Assembly: GCF_963678635.1 (NCBI RefSeq)
Contig: NC_087064.1
Span: 74,490,390-74,554,389 of the forward strand
DNA: 64,000 bases
Direction: 5' to 3'
From: Symsagittifera roscoffensis
Lineage: Eukaryota > Xenacoelomorpha > Acoela > Convolutidae
Below the pieces are notes generated by a model, which was given only the letters and a program-made list of their open reading frames with translations, ran no database searches and was not told the origin of the DNA. Position numbers and translations under genes: made by a program. Below, one piece after another: positions 11,350 through 20,388 of the stretch. Position 1 is the stretch's first letter; every line of letters starts with the position of its first letter.

Positions 11350-13055
11350 TTACAAATAAGTGGATTGTTAGTCAGATGGATCATGATTGGTTAATATTAA
11401 ATACTTTACATTGGTAAAATATCTAATTTATCCAATCATAAAATGTAGTTTAGATCAGGTTCCACCCATCCGGGTTTTGCAGAGTTTTTTAGGATAGTCT
11501 TTCTGTAATTCAAAGGATGGATGATGGACGTTGGTATTTGGCGAACATCATATTTCTTCTGGGTTCTCTTGTTAGAGAAGTTCCAGGTTCGATCGTTGTG
11601 TCTTCTCATGACAACGACTGGGTTTTCGCAACAAACTCAAATCTGATTTCAGAATGGTTGGCTATGTCAGGTTTTTCTGTTTCATTGATGAGAACTTCTT
11701 TGTGTTTTGATCTTGTCTGGGAATGGCGTGGAGATTGTGCGTGGAGGGGATGCCTGGTTACTCGGATCTGTACGTATACTTGAACAACGAGGTGGTCATT
11801 GGTCTAGTTCAATGAAGTTCTTTTCTGCGAAGTCAAGTCGTACTCTAAATCCTTTGAGTTGTGATTGTGGGCGGCATATTGATTGTGGTTGGCCATTCTT
11901 TTTCGAGTGTAGTGGGTTCATTTTGTCTTTGGATGTTCGTCTTTGGTGTTGTATGCTGATCTATATATTGCATAATATAATTTACATTTTATAAAACTTT
12001 TATTAGTTTAATGTTTTTTAATTATGATTTTGGTTAGTTGTTTTCACAAAAGTTTTTTGTTTTAGTTCAGTTATTTTGAAGAGTTACTCACCCTTGAGTA
12101 GCTCTTATTAAAAATAGGAGTGTTTGTCACAAAGCGTGGATGTAGCGCGGTGGGTTAGGCCGGCTATAGAGCATGCTCAGGACGTCCTATTCTGGTGGGT
12201 TAGGCCAGGAGTGGGAGTATGATTGCATGCGGTTTTTGTGAGAGGTCCTGTTATGTGACAACGTTTTATGTTGGGTTTGTTGTGGTTTTTCTTATGTTTT
12301 GTTGGTTGTGTCCTTTTTTCAAAAATCAAATTGTTTGTGGTATGGGTTTGTCTTTCGACTTTTTTGTGTTTTATTATTTCTTTCTTAGACTTTATAATAG
12401 TCTTCAAAAGAATAAATTATCCAGTTTTAAACTGGGTTAATCCGGTTTGGGTACCGTTGGTTTCCTTTTCTTAGTCATGCTGTTATGCTATGTGTTGTGG
12501 TGTTTAGTAAGCTGCATTGGTTAGTTTTGTTTAGTATATAATTCCTTTCCAACCGGGTTAAAGGAAAGTTTGAAACTTGTTATCGTGTGTTAGAGTTGTT
12601 GAGTGTGAAAGCTTGAAACTGAAATTCATTATTTAAACAATTCTTCGTGGGCGAGCTGTGCGAGTGTGGATAGGATTTTTGTGCGAATGAATGGAAATAT
12701 CAAAAGGTTAGTACTGCATTTTCGTTTTATCAATTTATTACATAGAAATTCAAATTTTACTGCTATTTGTTGGGAAAAATTAAGTTACAAATTTTCATTA
12801 TAATCAGATTTACTGCTTGTGGGGGGAAAACATTTATAAATTAAATTACTGCATTGGTATTATATTTATTTAATTGTTGGTGCAAAAAATTAATAGAGTT
12901 TTAAACAGTTTTGAAGAAGTTTTCAATTTTTATTTTTCGTTTGTGAATTTTTCAGATGACCATTGGATGAAGGCTAAAATTCTAAAGAAGACTTGGATAA
13001 AGAATGGTTAGTTTCTAATTTTTATTTTAATTAGTTAATAATATGTATAATTCAT
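11350..13055. other. G/T-rich stretch next to the retroelement 3' end
   Basis: No protein was recognised on either strand. Composition on the plus strand (rich in G and T) matches the antisense strand of the neighbouring retroelement, so this may be its 3' untranslated region and LTR, but no direct repeat of it was found at the other end. On the plus strand there are good splice signals: AAAAG/GTTAGT (GT at 12707), TTTTTCAG/ATG (exon start 12956) and AATG/GTTAGT (GT at 13007), outlining a possible 51-base exon on an antisense transcript. Confidence 0.3.
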
Positions 13056-13064
13056 ACTTACCTG
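13056..13064 (-). promoter_or_regulatory. Consensus 5' splice site directly after a stop codon
   Basis: On the minus strand, the stop TAA of the 602-residue frame (13067-13065) is followed at once by CAGGTAAGT, a perfect metazoan splice donor. This suggests that transcripts of the element are spliced downstream of this gene, or that the frame lies in the last-but-one exon. It could also be chance. Confidence 0.45.
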
Positions 13065-14873
13065 TTAGTCGTCGGGGAAGAAACCGTGGGGAAAGATGTC
13101 GTGGATGAGATCTGAAGTTGTTAGTAATTTAGCTAAGATGCGGATGATATTTTTAGTTTGAAGCAGTGGCCAAAGCAATTGAAGTGCTTTAATGGTGGTT
13201 AGTTCTTCAGTGCCAACTGCAAACTCATAAGGTGTGTTTTGGATTAGATTATATAATTTGTGATTGAATTTAGTGTTGTGGATGAATTCTAAAATGGGGA
13301 TTTCTATAGGTTGAACAAATTCGTGTGGGAGAAGGAAGGGTCGGGATTCTTCTGCCTTGAAGGTCTTGGTGATGGGACAAAAAATATACATTTGGGTTAT
13401 GGGATCATAATTTCGAAGAATACCATGAAGGTTAGTATCTTTAATGCAATATGTGAAGTTAAGAAAGAATGGTGAGGTGTATTTGGAATTGATGAATTGG
13501 AAACGGTGGTGTGGTTGTCTGGAGGGAGTGTGTAGGTCGAAGTGATTTTGGATAAAACTATAATATGTATATGTGTGAGTTTGTTTAGTGCGCAACATAA
13601 TATCGTGTGAGCAGTGCAAATCTCTTTCATGTGGTGCAAGGAAATGAAAGGTTAGTGAAAATATTTGGAAGCGTTCTTTAAAACTTTCGTAGGCTTGCGT
13701 GTCTGTTAGTGCTTCTGAGATGATGTGGTCAAATTTGCGATCATAGATATTGAGTGTAAATACATATGGTGTTTTAATGAAAAATTTTTCTGTGATTTGT
13801 GGGTTAGCGAAGCGGTCATCGTCTAAGAATTTATCTTGGTTAGTTCTGATGATGTTATGATCGTAATATTCTAGCGTATATTCGTTAGCTCGGGGTGCAG
13901 TGTGGGTTTTTAGTGATTTTTTATATCCGATGTAAGTAAATTGTCTAGGTGTTAGTGGTGTAGTGAGTCGATATAGCATGTCCTTATTTCGTTCTATATC
14001 GATGTGAGTGTTAGATAAAGGTAAGCAAAGGGGATTAGTAAAATGATAATATGAGGTCCAAGGAAGGGTAGGCATTAAAACGTGTTCGTCTACAAAGCTA
14101 CGTGTTTCGTTAGTGTCGTGAGGGGTGTTTAAGGTGTATTGTGGAAATGAGGGTAAGGTGATAGCTAAAAATTCTTTTGTGTTAGTGTGATTTGGATGAT
14201 TTATATATTCACGGGCTGTTCCTGGTTTTGCTGGGAAAGGATGGTTGGGGAACTTTCTTTTAAAAGTGCGGTAAGCTCTATTAGTGCTGAGTGAGGATTC
14301 AGTAGATGTGGATGATGGTGCTAATGATTCGGTATAAATTGAAGAGGGTGTAGGGGTAGGAGGGTTGGATGAATCTATTGTGGATGAAATTTGGTTTATG
14401 GTGGGGGTGTCAAGGTGGTAGGGTTGTTGTTGTAAGGTAATAAAATTATCTAGTTCTGGGGAGATTTGTGGGGTATCTGGAGAATTGGATGATCGGTCTG
14501 AATGAAGGGAAGAATAGGTTGGAGTGACTTGGGAAGCATAAGAGGGTGTAGAATTGGTGGGGACAGGGTTATTTGGTAGTATTGGTTGAAAAGGGGGTTG
14601 GGAAAAAATTGAGGGGTTGGTGTGAAAATTATTGGATGGAGATGGTTCAGAGTCGGCAAATTCATCGGGGGTTTCAATATTCGGGTTATTGAGTTGTGAG
14701 GTGGAGTATAAAACTGAGATGTGTGAATTAGTATCGGAATTCATGCCTGATGTTACATTACTGGTTGGGAAATCGGGTGGTGGGAAAGCAAAAAGTGGTA
14801 TTATTGTAATTGGAGTAGTGAGGTTGGTTGGATGGGAATTTGAACGGTGTAGGGATCCAAGTTGTCGGCTCAT
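13065..14873 (-). CDS. Unknown 602-residue accessory protein of the retroelement
   Basis: I do not recognise this protein. Residues 1-190 are rich in Pro, Ser, Thr and Asn and probably disordered. From about residue 195 (a basic RTFKRKF segment) the composition becomes mixed and looks folded to the end. There is no signal peptide and no clear membrane segment. It starts inside the stop of the glycoprotein C-terminal frame (ATGA overlap, 14870-14873), an arrangement typical of coupled translation in compact elements. It is fully open despite the decay of gag and pol, and its stop is followed by a consensus splice donor. By position it is a 3' accessory gene, after env. Candidate roles (regulatory or structural) cannot be told apart. 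Confidence 0.7.
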   Translation of the reverse strand: MSRQLGSLHRSNSHPTNLTTPITIIPLFAFPPPDFPTSNVTSGMNSDTNSHISVLYSTSQLNNPNIETPDEFADSEPSPSNNFHTNPSIFSQPPFQPILPNNPVPTNSTPSYASQVTPTYSSLHSDRSSNSPDTPQISPELDNFITLQQQPYHLDTPTINQISSTIDSSNPPTPTPSSIYTESLAPSSTSTESSLSTNRAYRTFKRKFPNHPFPAKPGTAREYINHPNHTNTKEFLAITLPSFPQYTLNTPHDTNETRSFVDEHVLMPTLPWTSYYHFTNPLCLPLSNTHIDIERNKDMLYRLTTPLTPRQFTYIGYKKSLKTHTAPRANEYTLEYYDHNIIRTNQDKFLDDDRFANPQITEKFFIKTPYVFTLNIYDRKFDHIISEALTDTQAYESFKERFQIFSLTFHFLAPHERDLHCSHDIMLRTKQTHTYTYYSFIQNHFDLHTPSRQPHHRFQFINSKYTSPFFLNFTYCIKDTNLHGILRNYDPITQMYIFCPITKTFKAEESRPFLLPHEFVQPIEIPILEFIHNTKFNHKLYNLIQNTPYEFAVGTEELTTIKALQLLWPLLQTKNIIRILAKLLTTSDLIHDIFPHGFFPDD

Positions 14874-16546
14874 CGTGGGCTAAAAAAATTATTATTTTGA
14901 GACTGAAAAGCGGTGGTATGGGGTTGTTCTATAATTTGTTCATAAGTATTTTCATCTTGTGAGTGGTGTGTCATTATATGTTGGATGGGACTTTGTGATA
15001 TGGTTGGTCTAAAATTTGGATTATGTGTTATTGCTAAATTTCGAAAATTACGTGGGACTAGGGATAATGGATGGTTATGTGGTAGGGGTGGTAACTGTGG
15101 TGCTGTTGGCGTTGTGTCTACATTGTTATGTTCTTCGTCGTATGTGTTCTGTCTTGTTGTTATTTTTGTGTTGTATTCTTTTATTTGTGCGTCTAAAAGA
15201 ATTTTGTTTATTGATGTAGAAAAAATTCCAAAAAATCCTGCAAATAGTATGCGTGCTACACTTGCTTGTCTATTGACTTGTGTGTGTATAGCACATGTGT
15301 TATAGATTCCTTTTAAGAGTGAAAAAAGAAATCCAATAAAGTTAAACATTGCGTATAAAATAGTTAATTTTTCTAAGATGTAGTAGGGCCATCCTAGAAA
15401 ATCAAGAATTTCGTTTTTGAGTGTAACAAAGCTAAAAATATTAATAGGTGATATATCTTGGGGACGGTATTTTTCACCGTTTAGATATATATAATCTTTA
15501 ATGTCTTTAAAATATCCGCAATAGTCTTGCGTATAGATGTCTGCAAATCCTGCGGTTTCGGCAAGTTTGCGTAAGTTTTGGTCAATTGATTGTCTTTGTA
15601 TTGTGTCCATTTGTGTTAATAATTCTTGGAATTGTTGTGTTCTAATGTGATGTTGAATATCTGATTTTGAGTATATTCCTATTGATTGTAAGTCTATATT
15701 TGGGTTTCGAGCGATAGCGCGAATGCTTTCTGGTGAAAATTTTTTGAGTGATTGCATTAATGTGGGATATGGGGTAAGAAGGTAATATTTATCTTCATCA
15801 GGGTTTAGTTGTACTACATTGTGGCTATTTTTTGATCCACATGGGACTGCGGTATCCCAGAAATAGGTTCTTCTTGAAAGTGTGTCAACGAAATGTACTT
15901 TATTCTTATAAAAGATAGGGATTCTTTTATAGCATCGTTTGTCTTCAAAAACGTATAGTGGTGATACTTTTTTGGTACAAGTATAAAACCATAAAATGTT
16001 TCCTTCGTAGTCTAAAAAATTTGATCTATTTCCTGATAGTAAATATCCTGCGTAGGGTATTTTTAATACTGCTAGTGCAAGTGATTGTAATATTTGTGTT
16101 CTTTCTAATTCGCATAGTTGGTGTAGTGTTTCTAATTCGGAGAGTGACAATTCTTGAAAAGTTCGGCTAATCGTGTAGTCTAGTTTCATATCTAAGTGAA
16201 TATCATAGTGGATATTACCGAAATATGTACTATTCATTAGTGATAGTTCTTGTAAACGTGTGCTTTGATCGTCTTGGGGCTTTAGATGTCCACCAGGTTG
16301 ACCTGTATTTTTTTGAAAATGAACTGGTATGTATGATGTTCCTTCATTTGGAGGATGACTTGTGGCGTATGGGTCGACTTTTGTTTTTCCAGTGGTCATG
16401 TCGAATCCGTTTTCGTATTCAACTAGTATTTCGGAGTATTGTGTTTTGTGAAGTGGGTTTCTGTATTTACATGCAAGTTCTGTTTCTTGATATATTTGAA
16501 AACGTGTTAATTTATTTTCTATATTGTTAGAACTTAAAATTAGAAC
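14870..16546 (-). CDS. Envelope-like glycoprotein, C-terminal half with membrane anchor
   Basis: The frame opens at 16546, overlaps the N-terminal half by about 20 bases in the +1 frame, and has its first ATG at 16399. In the 509 residues counted from that ATG, a Cys-containing ectodomain (segment YTCTKK, later CYKRIP and VPCGSK) is followed by a helical stretch with several Gln/Leu, then hydrophobic segments near residues 340-375 and 385-410 that can serve as membrane anchor, and a polar Pro/His/Asn-rich tail. Together with the previous frame this would make an ectodomain, anchor and tail of an envelope protein of about 870 residues. The fusion-protein family is not established; a mononegavirus/chuvirus-type or other class is possible. 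The break between halves is one frameshift, either a lesion or an assembly error. Confidence 0.6.
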   Translation of the reverse strand, partial: VLILSSNNIENKLTRFQIYQETELACKYRNPLHKTQYSEILVEYENGFDMTTGKTKVDPYATSHPPNEGTSYIPVHFQKNTGQPGGHLKPQDDQSTRLQELSLMNSTYFGNIHYDIHLDMKLDYTISRTFQELSLSELETLHQLCELERTQILQSLALAVLKIPYAGYLLSGNRSNFLDYEGNILWFYTCTKKVSPLYVFEDKRCYKRIPIFYKNKVHFVDTLSRRTYFWDTAVPCGSKNSHNVVQLNPDEDKYYLLTPYPTLMQSLKKFSPESIRAIARNPNIDLQSIGIYSKSDIQHHIRTQQFQELLTQMDTIQRQSIDQNLRKLAETAGFADIYTQDYCGYFKDIKDYIYLNGEKYRPQDISPINIFSFVTLKNEILDFLGWPYYILEKLTILYAMFNFIGFLFSLLKGIYNTCAIHTQVNRQASVARILFAGFFGIFSTSINKILLDAQIKEYNTKITTRQNTYDEEHNNVDTTPTAPQLPPLPHNHPLSLVPRNFRNLAITHNPNFRPTISQSPIQHIMTHHSQDENTYEQIIEQPHTTAFQSQNNNFFSPR

Positions 16547-17486
16547 TCATTTTTCGTAATGGATTTACTTGTTCATATGGTATTGATTGTATAAAAAATT
16601 TTTCGTGAAATTTTATCATACGAGCGTGTATTTTTGCTACTTGAAATGTTGTACATGTGTCTTCGGGGAACCAAACAATTGTTGCTTGTGTTCGTGTTGT
16701 AGGGTCACAATAGCCTCGATCGTTTTTACAAGGTAATCTAATTCCTTGATAGATCATTGTGTTGTCTGATAAATCGCGTGTGAGTTGTATTTTTTCGAGT
16801 TGTATTTTCCAATCGAAAAACATTATTTCTTGGTATCCTTTATTTTTTGTGTCTGCTTTGCAGTTTGATGGGTCATTTATACCAATGTGTGGTATCCAGT
16901 GTTTATCGTGCATGTCGTAGGTTAATCGTCCGTGTGCGCCGTTATATGGGTACTTCTCAGCTAATTTTATATGTCCTTGATATCTTTCAAGTTCTGCTTG
17001 ATGTACAGAATCTGAAAAAACTTGGAAATATACTAACTTTCTATCTGTGTTTTTATTTTTTGTGATATTTAGTCGGAGTAACTCGTTTTTACAATCTTCG
17101 GGATTTAGATGTAAAAGTCGTTCGATATTACTCTGGTAGAATGATTCATGGTCAAGTCGGTTTTTATTTCCGTTTGAGACTTGTGAACAATGTACTTTCT
17201 TTTCGGAAAATAATGCTGTGAATTTATATCCGATAACTGTTGTTGCTCGGGCTTTTGAGTAAAGTGTTGCGATTACATTTGTAGTTTCTATGGCTTGTGG
17301 TTCTGTTTCGCATTGTGATACTTGATTTATTGCATATTTGTATAGTGTTTTTTGTTCGTTTTCTTCACAATCGTAATGTGTTACTAATAAATCTTGTGGT
17401 CCTGTGCGGGGGGAAGGGTTTATGTTTTGATTTGAGATTACTAGAAAAAGGAGTTGGAGAAAAATTAATAAGTTTAGAATATACAT
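16527..17486 (-). CDS. Envelope-like glycoprotein, N-terminal half with signal peptide
   Basis: The 319-residue frame starts with a classical signal peptide (residues 1-18, a Leu/Ile/Phe run ending VIS) and continues as a secreted-type domain with about eight Cys (for example HYDCEE, SQCETE, KKVHC, EDCKNE, SNCKAD, LPCKND, GYCDPT, EDTCTT) and NxS/T sites. It stops at 16527, where the +1 frame takes over and supplies the membrane-anchored half. Its position after pol and its signal peptide make it the surface part of an env gene. It would need a subgenomic or spliced mRNA for expression. Confidence 0.65.
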   Translation of the reverse strand: MYILNLLIFLQLLFLVISNQNINPSPRTGPQDLLVTHYDCEENEQKTLYKYAINQVSQCETEPQAIETTNVIATLYSKARATTVIGYKFTALFSEKKVHCSQVSNGNKNRLDHESFYQSNIERLLHLNPEDCKNELLRLNITKNKNTDRKLVYFQVFSDSVHQAELERYQGHIKLAEKYPYNGAHGRLTYDMHDKHWIPHIGINDPSNCKADTKNKGYQEIMFFDWKIQLEKIQLTRDLSDNTMIYQGIRLPCKNDRGYCDPTTRTQATIVWFPEDTCTTFQVAKIHARMIKFHEKFFIQSIPYEQVNPLRKMSSNFKF

Positions 17487-17623
17487 GTGTATGATAATCC
17501 TGAATATGGGTTATAAAATGTGATGTAACCAATTGTCTTTTTGGTGTATCTGTCGTATTTATATATTACTTCAGTTGTTATAAATGGTGGTGGTAGTGAT
17601 TGAGCTGATATATTTGGTGGGTT

Positions 17624-18604
17624 TTATGGATAGGGGTGTTGAGTAATGTTGTTTAATTTAACTGTGATTTCAAACTTTAATTTTAAACTATTTTGTTGGA
17701 GTATTTGTATATTGTGTTCACGAATGTCGTCGTGGATGTCTTGTCGATATTGTAGTCTATTGAGTGCCCAGTTGTGGAGTCGGTTACTTTCTGGGTGTTG
17801 TCCAAATAATGGTGGAGGTGCTGTGAATGTATTCCAATCTAGTCTTAAAGGAATAGTTGTTGATGATTGTTCTCGATATCTTGCGTCGAGATTATTTGGA
17901 AAATTTAAGTAAAAAGGTGTCGGTGAAATTTGGCTAATTGATGGTGTTGATGGTAGTGATAATGTTTCCGGTAGTGATGAGGATGTTGTATCTGAGGAAA
18001 TATCTATTGGGTCATTGGTTATATTTGGTTCACCTTGTGTGAATGAATGTGTTGTCCAATATGGTAGTCGTGATGCTTGGTTTGGGGGATTGAAGGGATT
18101 TTCACGTATTTGTTCAGATGTTGGTGTTGAACCTAAGTAATCTGAAGGTAGGCTTGAGGTGCTACGTTGTGAAAGAAGTGTGGGGGTTTCTGGTAAGATA
18201 CCAGTGGGGTTTTCTGGAGTGTTTTGTGATGGGGATTGAGGTATTTCAAAATGAACTCGGGGAGTTTGAAAATTTCTATTTCTTCGAGGATGTATAATTT
18301 GTCTATTTATTTCGATTGTGTTTTGGTTTTGACTAGGATGTCGTATTCTACTTAGTTCTGGTGGTAGTGTTGGGTATAGATTGTATGTTGGTTCACTTAA
18401 AGGTGCTTGCCGTTGAACGGGTTCTAGTGGTTCAGATAAGCGTGCGTGTCGTTCTTCAAAAGTATATGGGTTATCTTGAAAGAAAATTCTTGTAGATGTT
18501 TGAGGATTTTTGGTAGTTGAAGGTGTTGTTGGGTTATCTTGGGATGATGTCGGTGAAGACTGACTTTGTGACTGTTGGGTAGCAATTTTTGATAGCTTTT
18601 TGGT
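17624..18604 (-). CDS. Long open frame without any ATG, Pro/Ser/Thr-rich, unknown
   Basis: Between an in-frame TAG (18607-18605) and the stop TAA (17626-17624) there are 326 sense codons with no ATG in frame, and I saw no GTG or TTG either. The predicted product is Pro/Ser/Thr/Gln-rich for about 250 residues (for example repeated SLP, TPS and TSS steps) and ends in a more ordered segment with FTAPPPLFGQ and a charged helix. The codon choice matches the neighbouring frames of the element. An exon joined to an upstream start by splicing, non-AUG initiation, or loss of the start codon would all explain it. No homology recognised. It lies between the small membrane frames and the glycoprotein gene. 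Confidence 0.5.
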   Translation of the reverse strand, partial: TKKLSKIATQQSQSQSSPTSSQDNPTTPSTTKNPQTSTRIFFQDNPYTFEERHARLSEPLEPVQRQAPLSEPTYNLYPTLPPELSRIRHPSQNQNTIEINRQIIHPRRNRNFQTPRVHFEIPQSPSQNTPENPTGILPETPTLLSQRSTSSLPSDYLGSTPTSEQIRENPFNPPNQASRLPYWTTHSFTQGEPNITNDPIDISSDTTSSSLPETLSLPSTPSISQISPTPFYLNFPNNLDARYREQSSTTIPLRLDWNTFTAPPPLFGQHPESNRLHNWALNRLQYRQDIHDDIREHNIQILQQNSLKLKFEITVKLNNITQHPYP

Positions 18605-18612
18605 CTATTCTT

Positions 18613-18801
18613 TTAGTGAAAAAGTTTATGTTTATTATAGTATTCTTCTAAAAAAAAAATTAGGAGAATTGTTGCTAGGGCGAATGTAATGATTGCTTTT
18701 TTTATACATTTGCATATTGTCAAGATGAGGGATGATAGAAATGTTATAAAAATTACAAATAGTAAAAAAATATCGGTTCTACTAAAAATGGTTCGTATCA
18801 T
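18613..18801 (-). CDS. Small hydrophobic protein (62 residues), retroelement accessory
   Basis: A 62-residue frame with two hydrophobic stretches (about residues 11-30 and 36-51) separated by CKCIKK, and a charged end. Its ATG overlaps the stop of the preceding 76-residue hydrophobic frame (ATGA at 18798-18801), so the two may be translated in coupled fashion. Small membrane proteins of this kind in viruses act as viroporins or envelope helpers, but this is only by analogy; no family was recognised. Confidence 0.4.
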   Translation of the reverse strand: MIRTIFSRTDIFLLFVIFITFLSSLILTICKCIKKAIITFALATILLIFFLEEYYNKHKLFH

Positions 18802-19028
18802 TTAGATAAGTTTTGTGAATCGTACCTGTGGATATAGTCAATAGCTTTTGAAAGTTGGAGGTATAGTTCAAATAGGGAATAGAAAATTAAAAAAATATTG
18901 CAAAAAATGATTAAGATTATTACAAAAGATTCAAAGATATCAAAAAGAAATATTAAAAAAGTTTTAAGTATCGTAAAAAATTGTTTGAGGTTTGTGATAA
19001 TTATAGTGACTGATTGAGAGAAGAGCAT
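18798..19028 (-). CDS. Small hydrophobic protein (76 residues), retroelement accessory
   Basis: After a short polar N-terminus, residues 16-58 are almost all Phe, Ile, Leu and Val with few charges (two membrane spans are likely), followed by a polar tail. It is followed by a second small hydrophobic frame through an ATGA overlap. Function is unknown. The A/T-rich DNA can produce such frames by chance, so the overlap arrangement is the main support. Confidence 0.4.
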   Translation of the reverse strand: MLFSQSVTIIITNLKQFFTILKTFLIFLFDIFESFVIILIIFCNIFLIFYSLFELYLQLSKAIDYIHRYDSQNLSK

Positions 19029-19621
19029 TTACGAAATGACTTCTTGATCGAATATTTTTTGTTGTTTGGGGCAATTTTCAAGTGTGGTCGGATTATTTAT
19101 TGGTTTTTTGACAAGTGGGTTCAGTTTTGTGAAAAATTGTTGGGGGCAATTTTTATGGTGATCGGGAGGGCTTCTTTGTCTTTATTTTCATATGTCAAAT
19201 GATCTGGGGTATTTTTGAGATTTTTATACTTTAGGCTAATTAAAATGGTCGTTCTTTTGCTTTAGGCTAATTTAACATATTTGTTTGGGGGGTATTTGAG
19301 GTCTGAGTTGGGGAAATATTGTTGATCTTTGGTTTATTAGATAAGGGAGGGTTATGATATTATGGTGATATTTATTTTAGTTGTCAAGTTGGAGTGGTTT
19401 GCTTATTTTTGACCTGGAGGTCGTAAAGTTATAGTTATAGATATGCCTGGAGTTTTATATGGTTCGTCTAATTGATCTGAGTTTAAGTTAGAGAAGGTGA
19501 CGGATTGGATGAATCCTATTGGTTTAAATTTGAACTGGATTCATTGCGTATTTGTCAGCATGTTATTTTGAAAAATGAAAATTCAAAATGTTTCAAAGGT
19601 CTAAGACTGTGAATTACAAAA
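19029..19621. other. Spacer between pol and the 3' accessory genes
   Basis: No frame of note on the minus strand. This is where a splice acceptor or subgenomic start for the 3' genes might lie, but I could not pick one. The plus strand is G/T-rich like the rest of the element. Confidence 0.3.
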
Positions 19622-20224
19622 TTAAGGTTGTTTTTGAAATTCGACTTTCTTTAATATTTTAGATTGTGGGATGAATAATTTATAATTTTTACGTGGTTGA
19701 TTTCTAAGTCGTGAAGACTCTCTATGTTCTGATTTGTCGATTTGTTCTTGGGGTATTATTTGTTCTGTCATTTTTCTATTTTTTCTTTCTTTTTGAGATG
19801 TATTTTGATCTAGATTTTTTGTATTGTTTTTTGTGTTGGTTGATTTTGTATTTTGGTTTTTGAGGTGAAAATCTTCTTGTTCCGTTGTTGTATTTTCCGT
19901 ATGTGGGTCATTTTGAATAACTTTTAAACCTGTAAAAGAATATAATTGAGTTAGTTCGCGGAGTGCGTATTCTTTTGGATAATAAGGTAATAGGTTATTT
20001 CGATGTTGAACGATTTCTTTTTTGTCTGAGTCGGTGATTTTGTATGTGACATCAGTGGGTTTTGCAATTATTTGGTATGGTCCTTTACGAAGGGGTTGTA
20101 ATTTTTTAGAAATTCCTTTTTGAGTATTAAAATTGGGTATTAAAACAAATGTTCCAATTTTTAAATAGGATGCTGGTGTAAAGCGTGAATTTATTTGTTC
20201 ATTAATGTTTTGCCTTTGTAACAA
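19622..20224 (-). CDS. Integrase C-terminal part (GPY-type module), frameshifted from the core
   Basis: The frame contains GTFVLIPNFN followed by GPYQIIAKP, the SH3-like GPF/Y-type module found at the C-terminus of Ty3/Gypsy integrases, then a long charged tail with SSRLRNQPRKNY. It belongs downstream of the integrase core, from which it is separated by the stop at 20389 and at least one frame change in the A-rich stretch around 20225-20300. The first codon is therefore not a true start. Confidence 0.7.
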   Translation of the reverse strand: MLQRQNINEQINSRFTPASYLKIGTFVLIPNFNTQKGISKKLQPLRKGPYQIIAKPTDVTYKITDSDKKEIVQHRNNLLPYYPKEYALRELTQLYSFTGLKVIQNDPHTENTTTEQEDFHLKNQNTKSTNTKNNTKNLDQNTSQKERKNRKMTEQIIPQEQIDKSEHRESSRLRNQPRKNYKLFIPQSKILKKVEFQKQP

Positions 20225-20388
20225 CTTTTTTGTTACTTTTTGGTAAATTTCATTGTGTTTTTATCTCTGTTTAAAATCCATTCGGTGTGTGTACCTGAGG
20301 CTAATTTAAGAATTTGTGGGTGATGAAAATGATCTTCATCGTGTGTATGTAAAGGTAGGTTATAACAAATTGAGTCTTTTGTGCGTTT

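Noticed and set aside
12130-12210. tRNA- or SINE-like A box (GTAGCGCGGTGGGTTAGG)
   Set aside because: No B box follows at a proper distance, and no cloverleaf can be drawn.
11517-12474. Plus-strand frames as a host gene
   Set aside because: Trp/Cys/Phe-rich readings of G/T-rich DNA, overlapping in several frames, with no motif.
14632-15305. Plus-strand frames opposite the retroelement genes
   Set aside because: They are antisense shadows of the 602-residue and glycoprotein frames, without motifs.
18604-18613. Frameshift from the 62-residue membrane frame into the ATG-less Pro-rich frame
   Set aside because: The needed frame has a TAG (18607-18605) downstream of the membrane frame's stop, so no simple slip can connect them.
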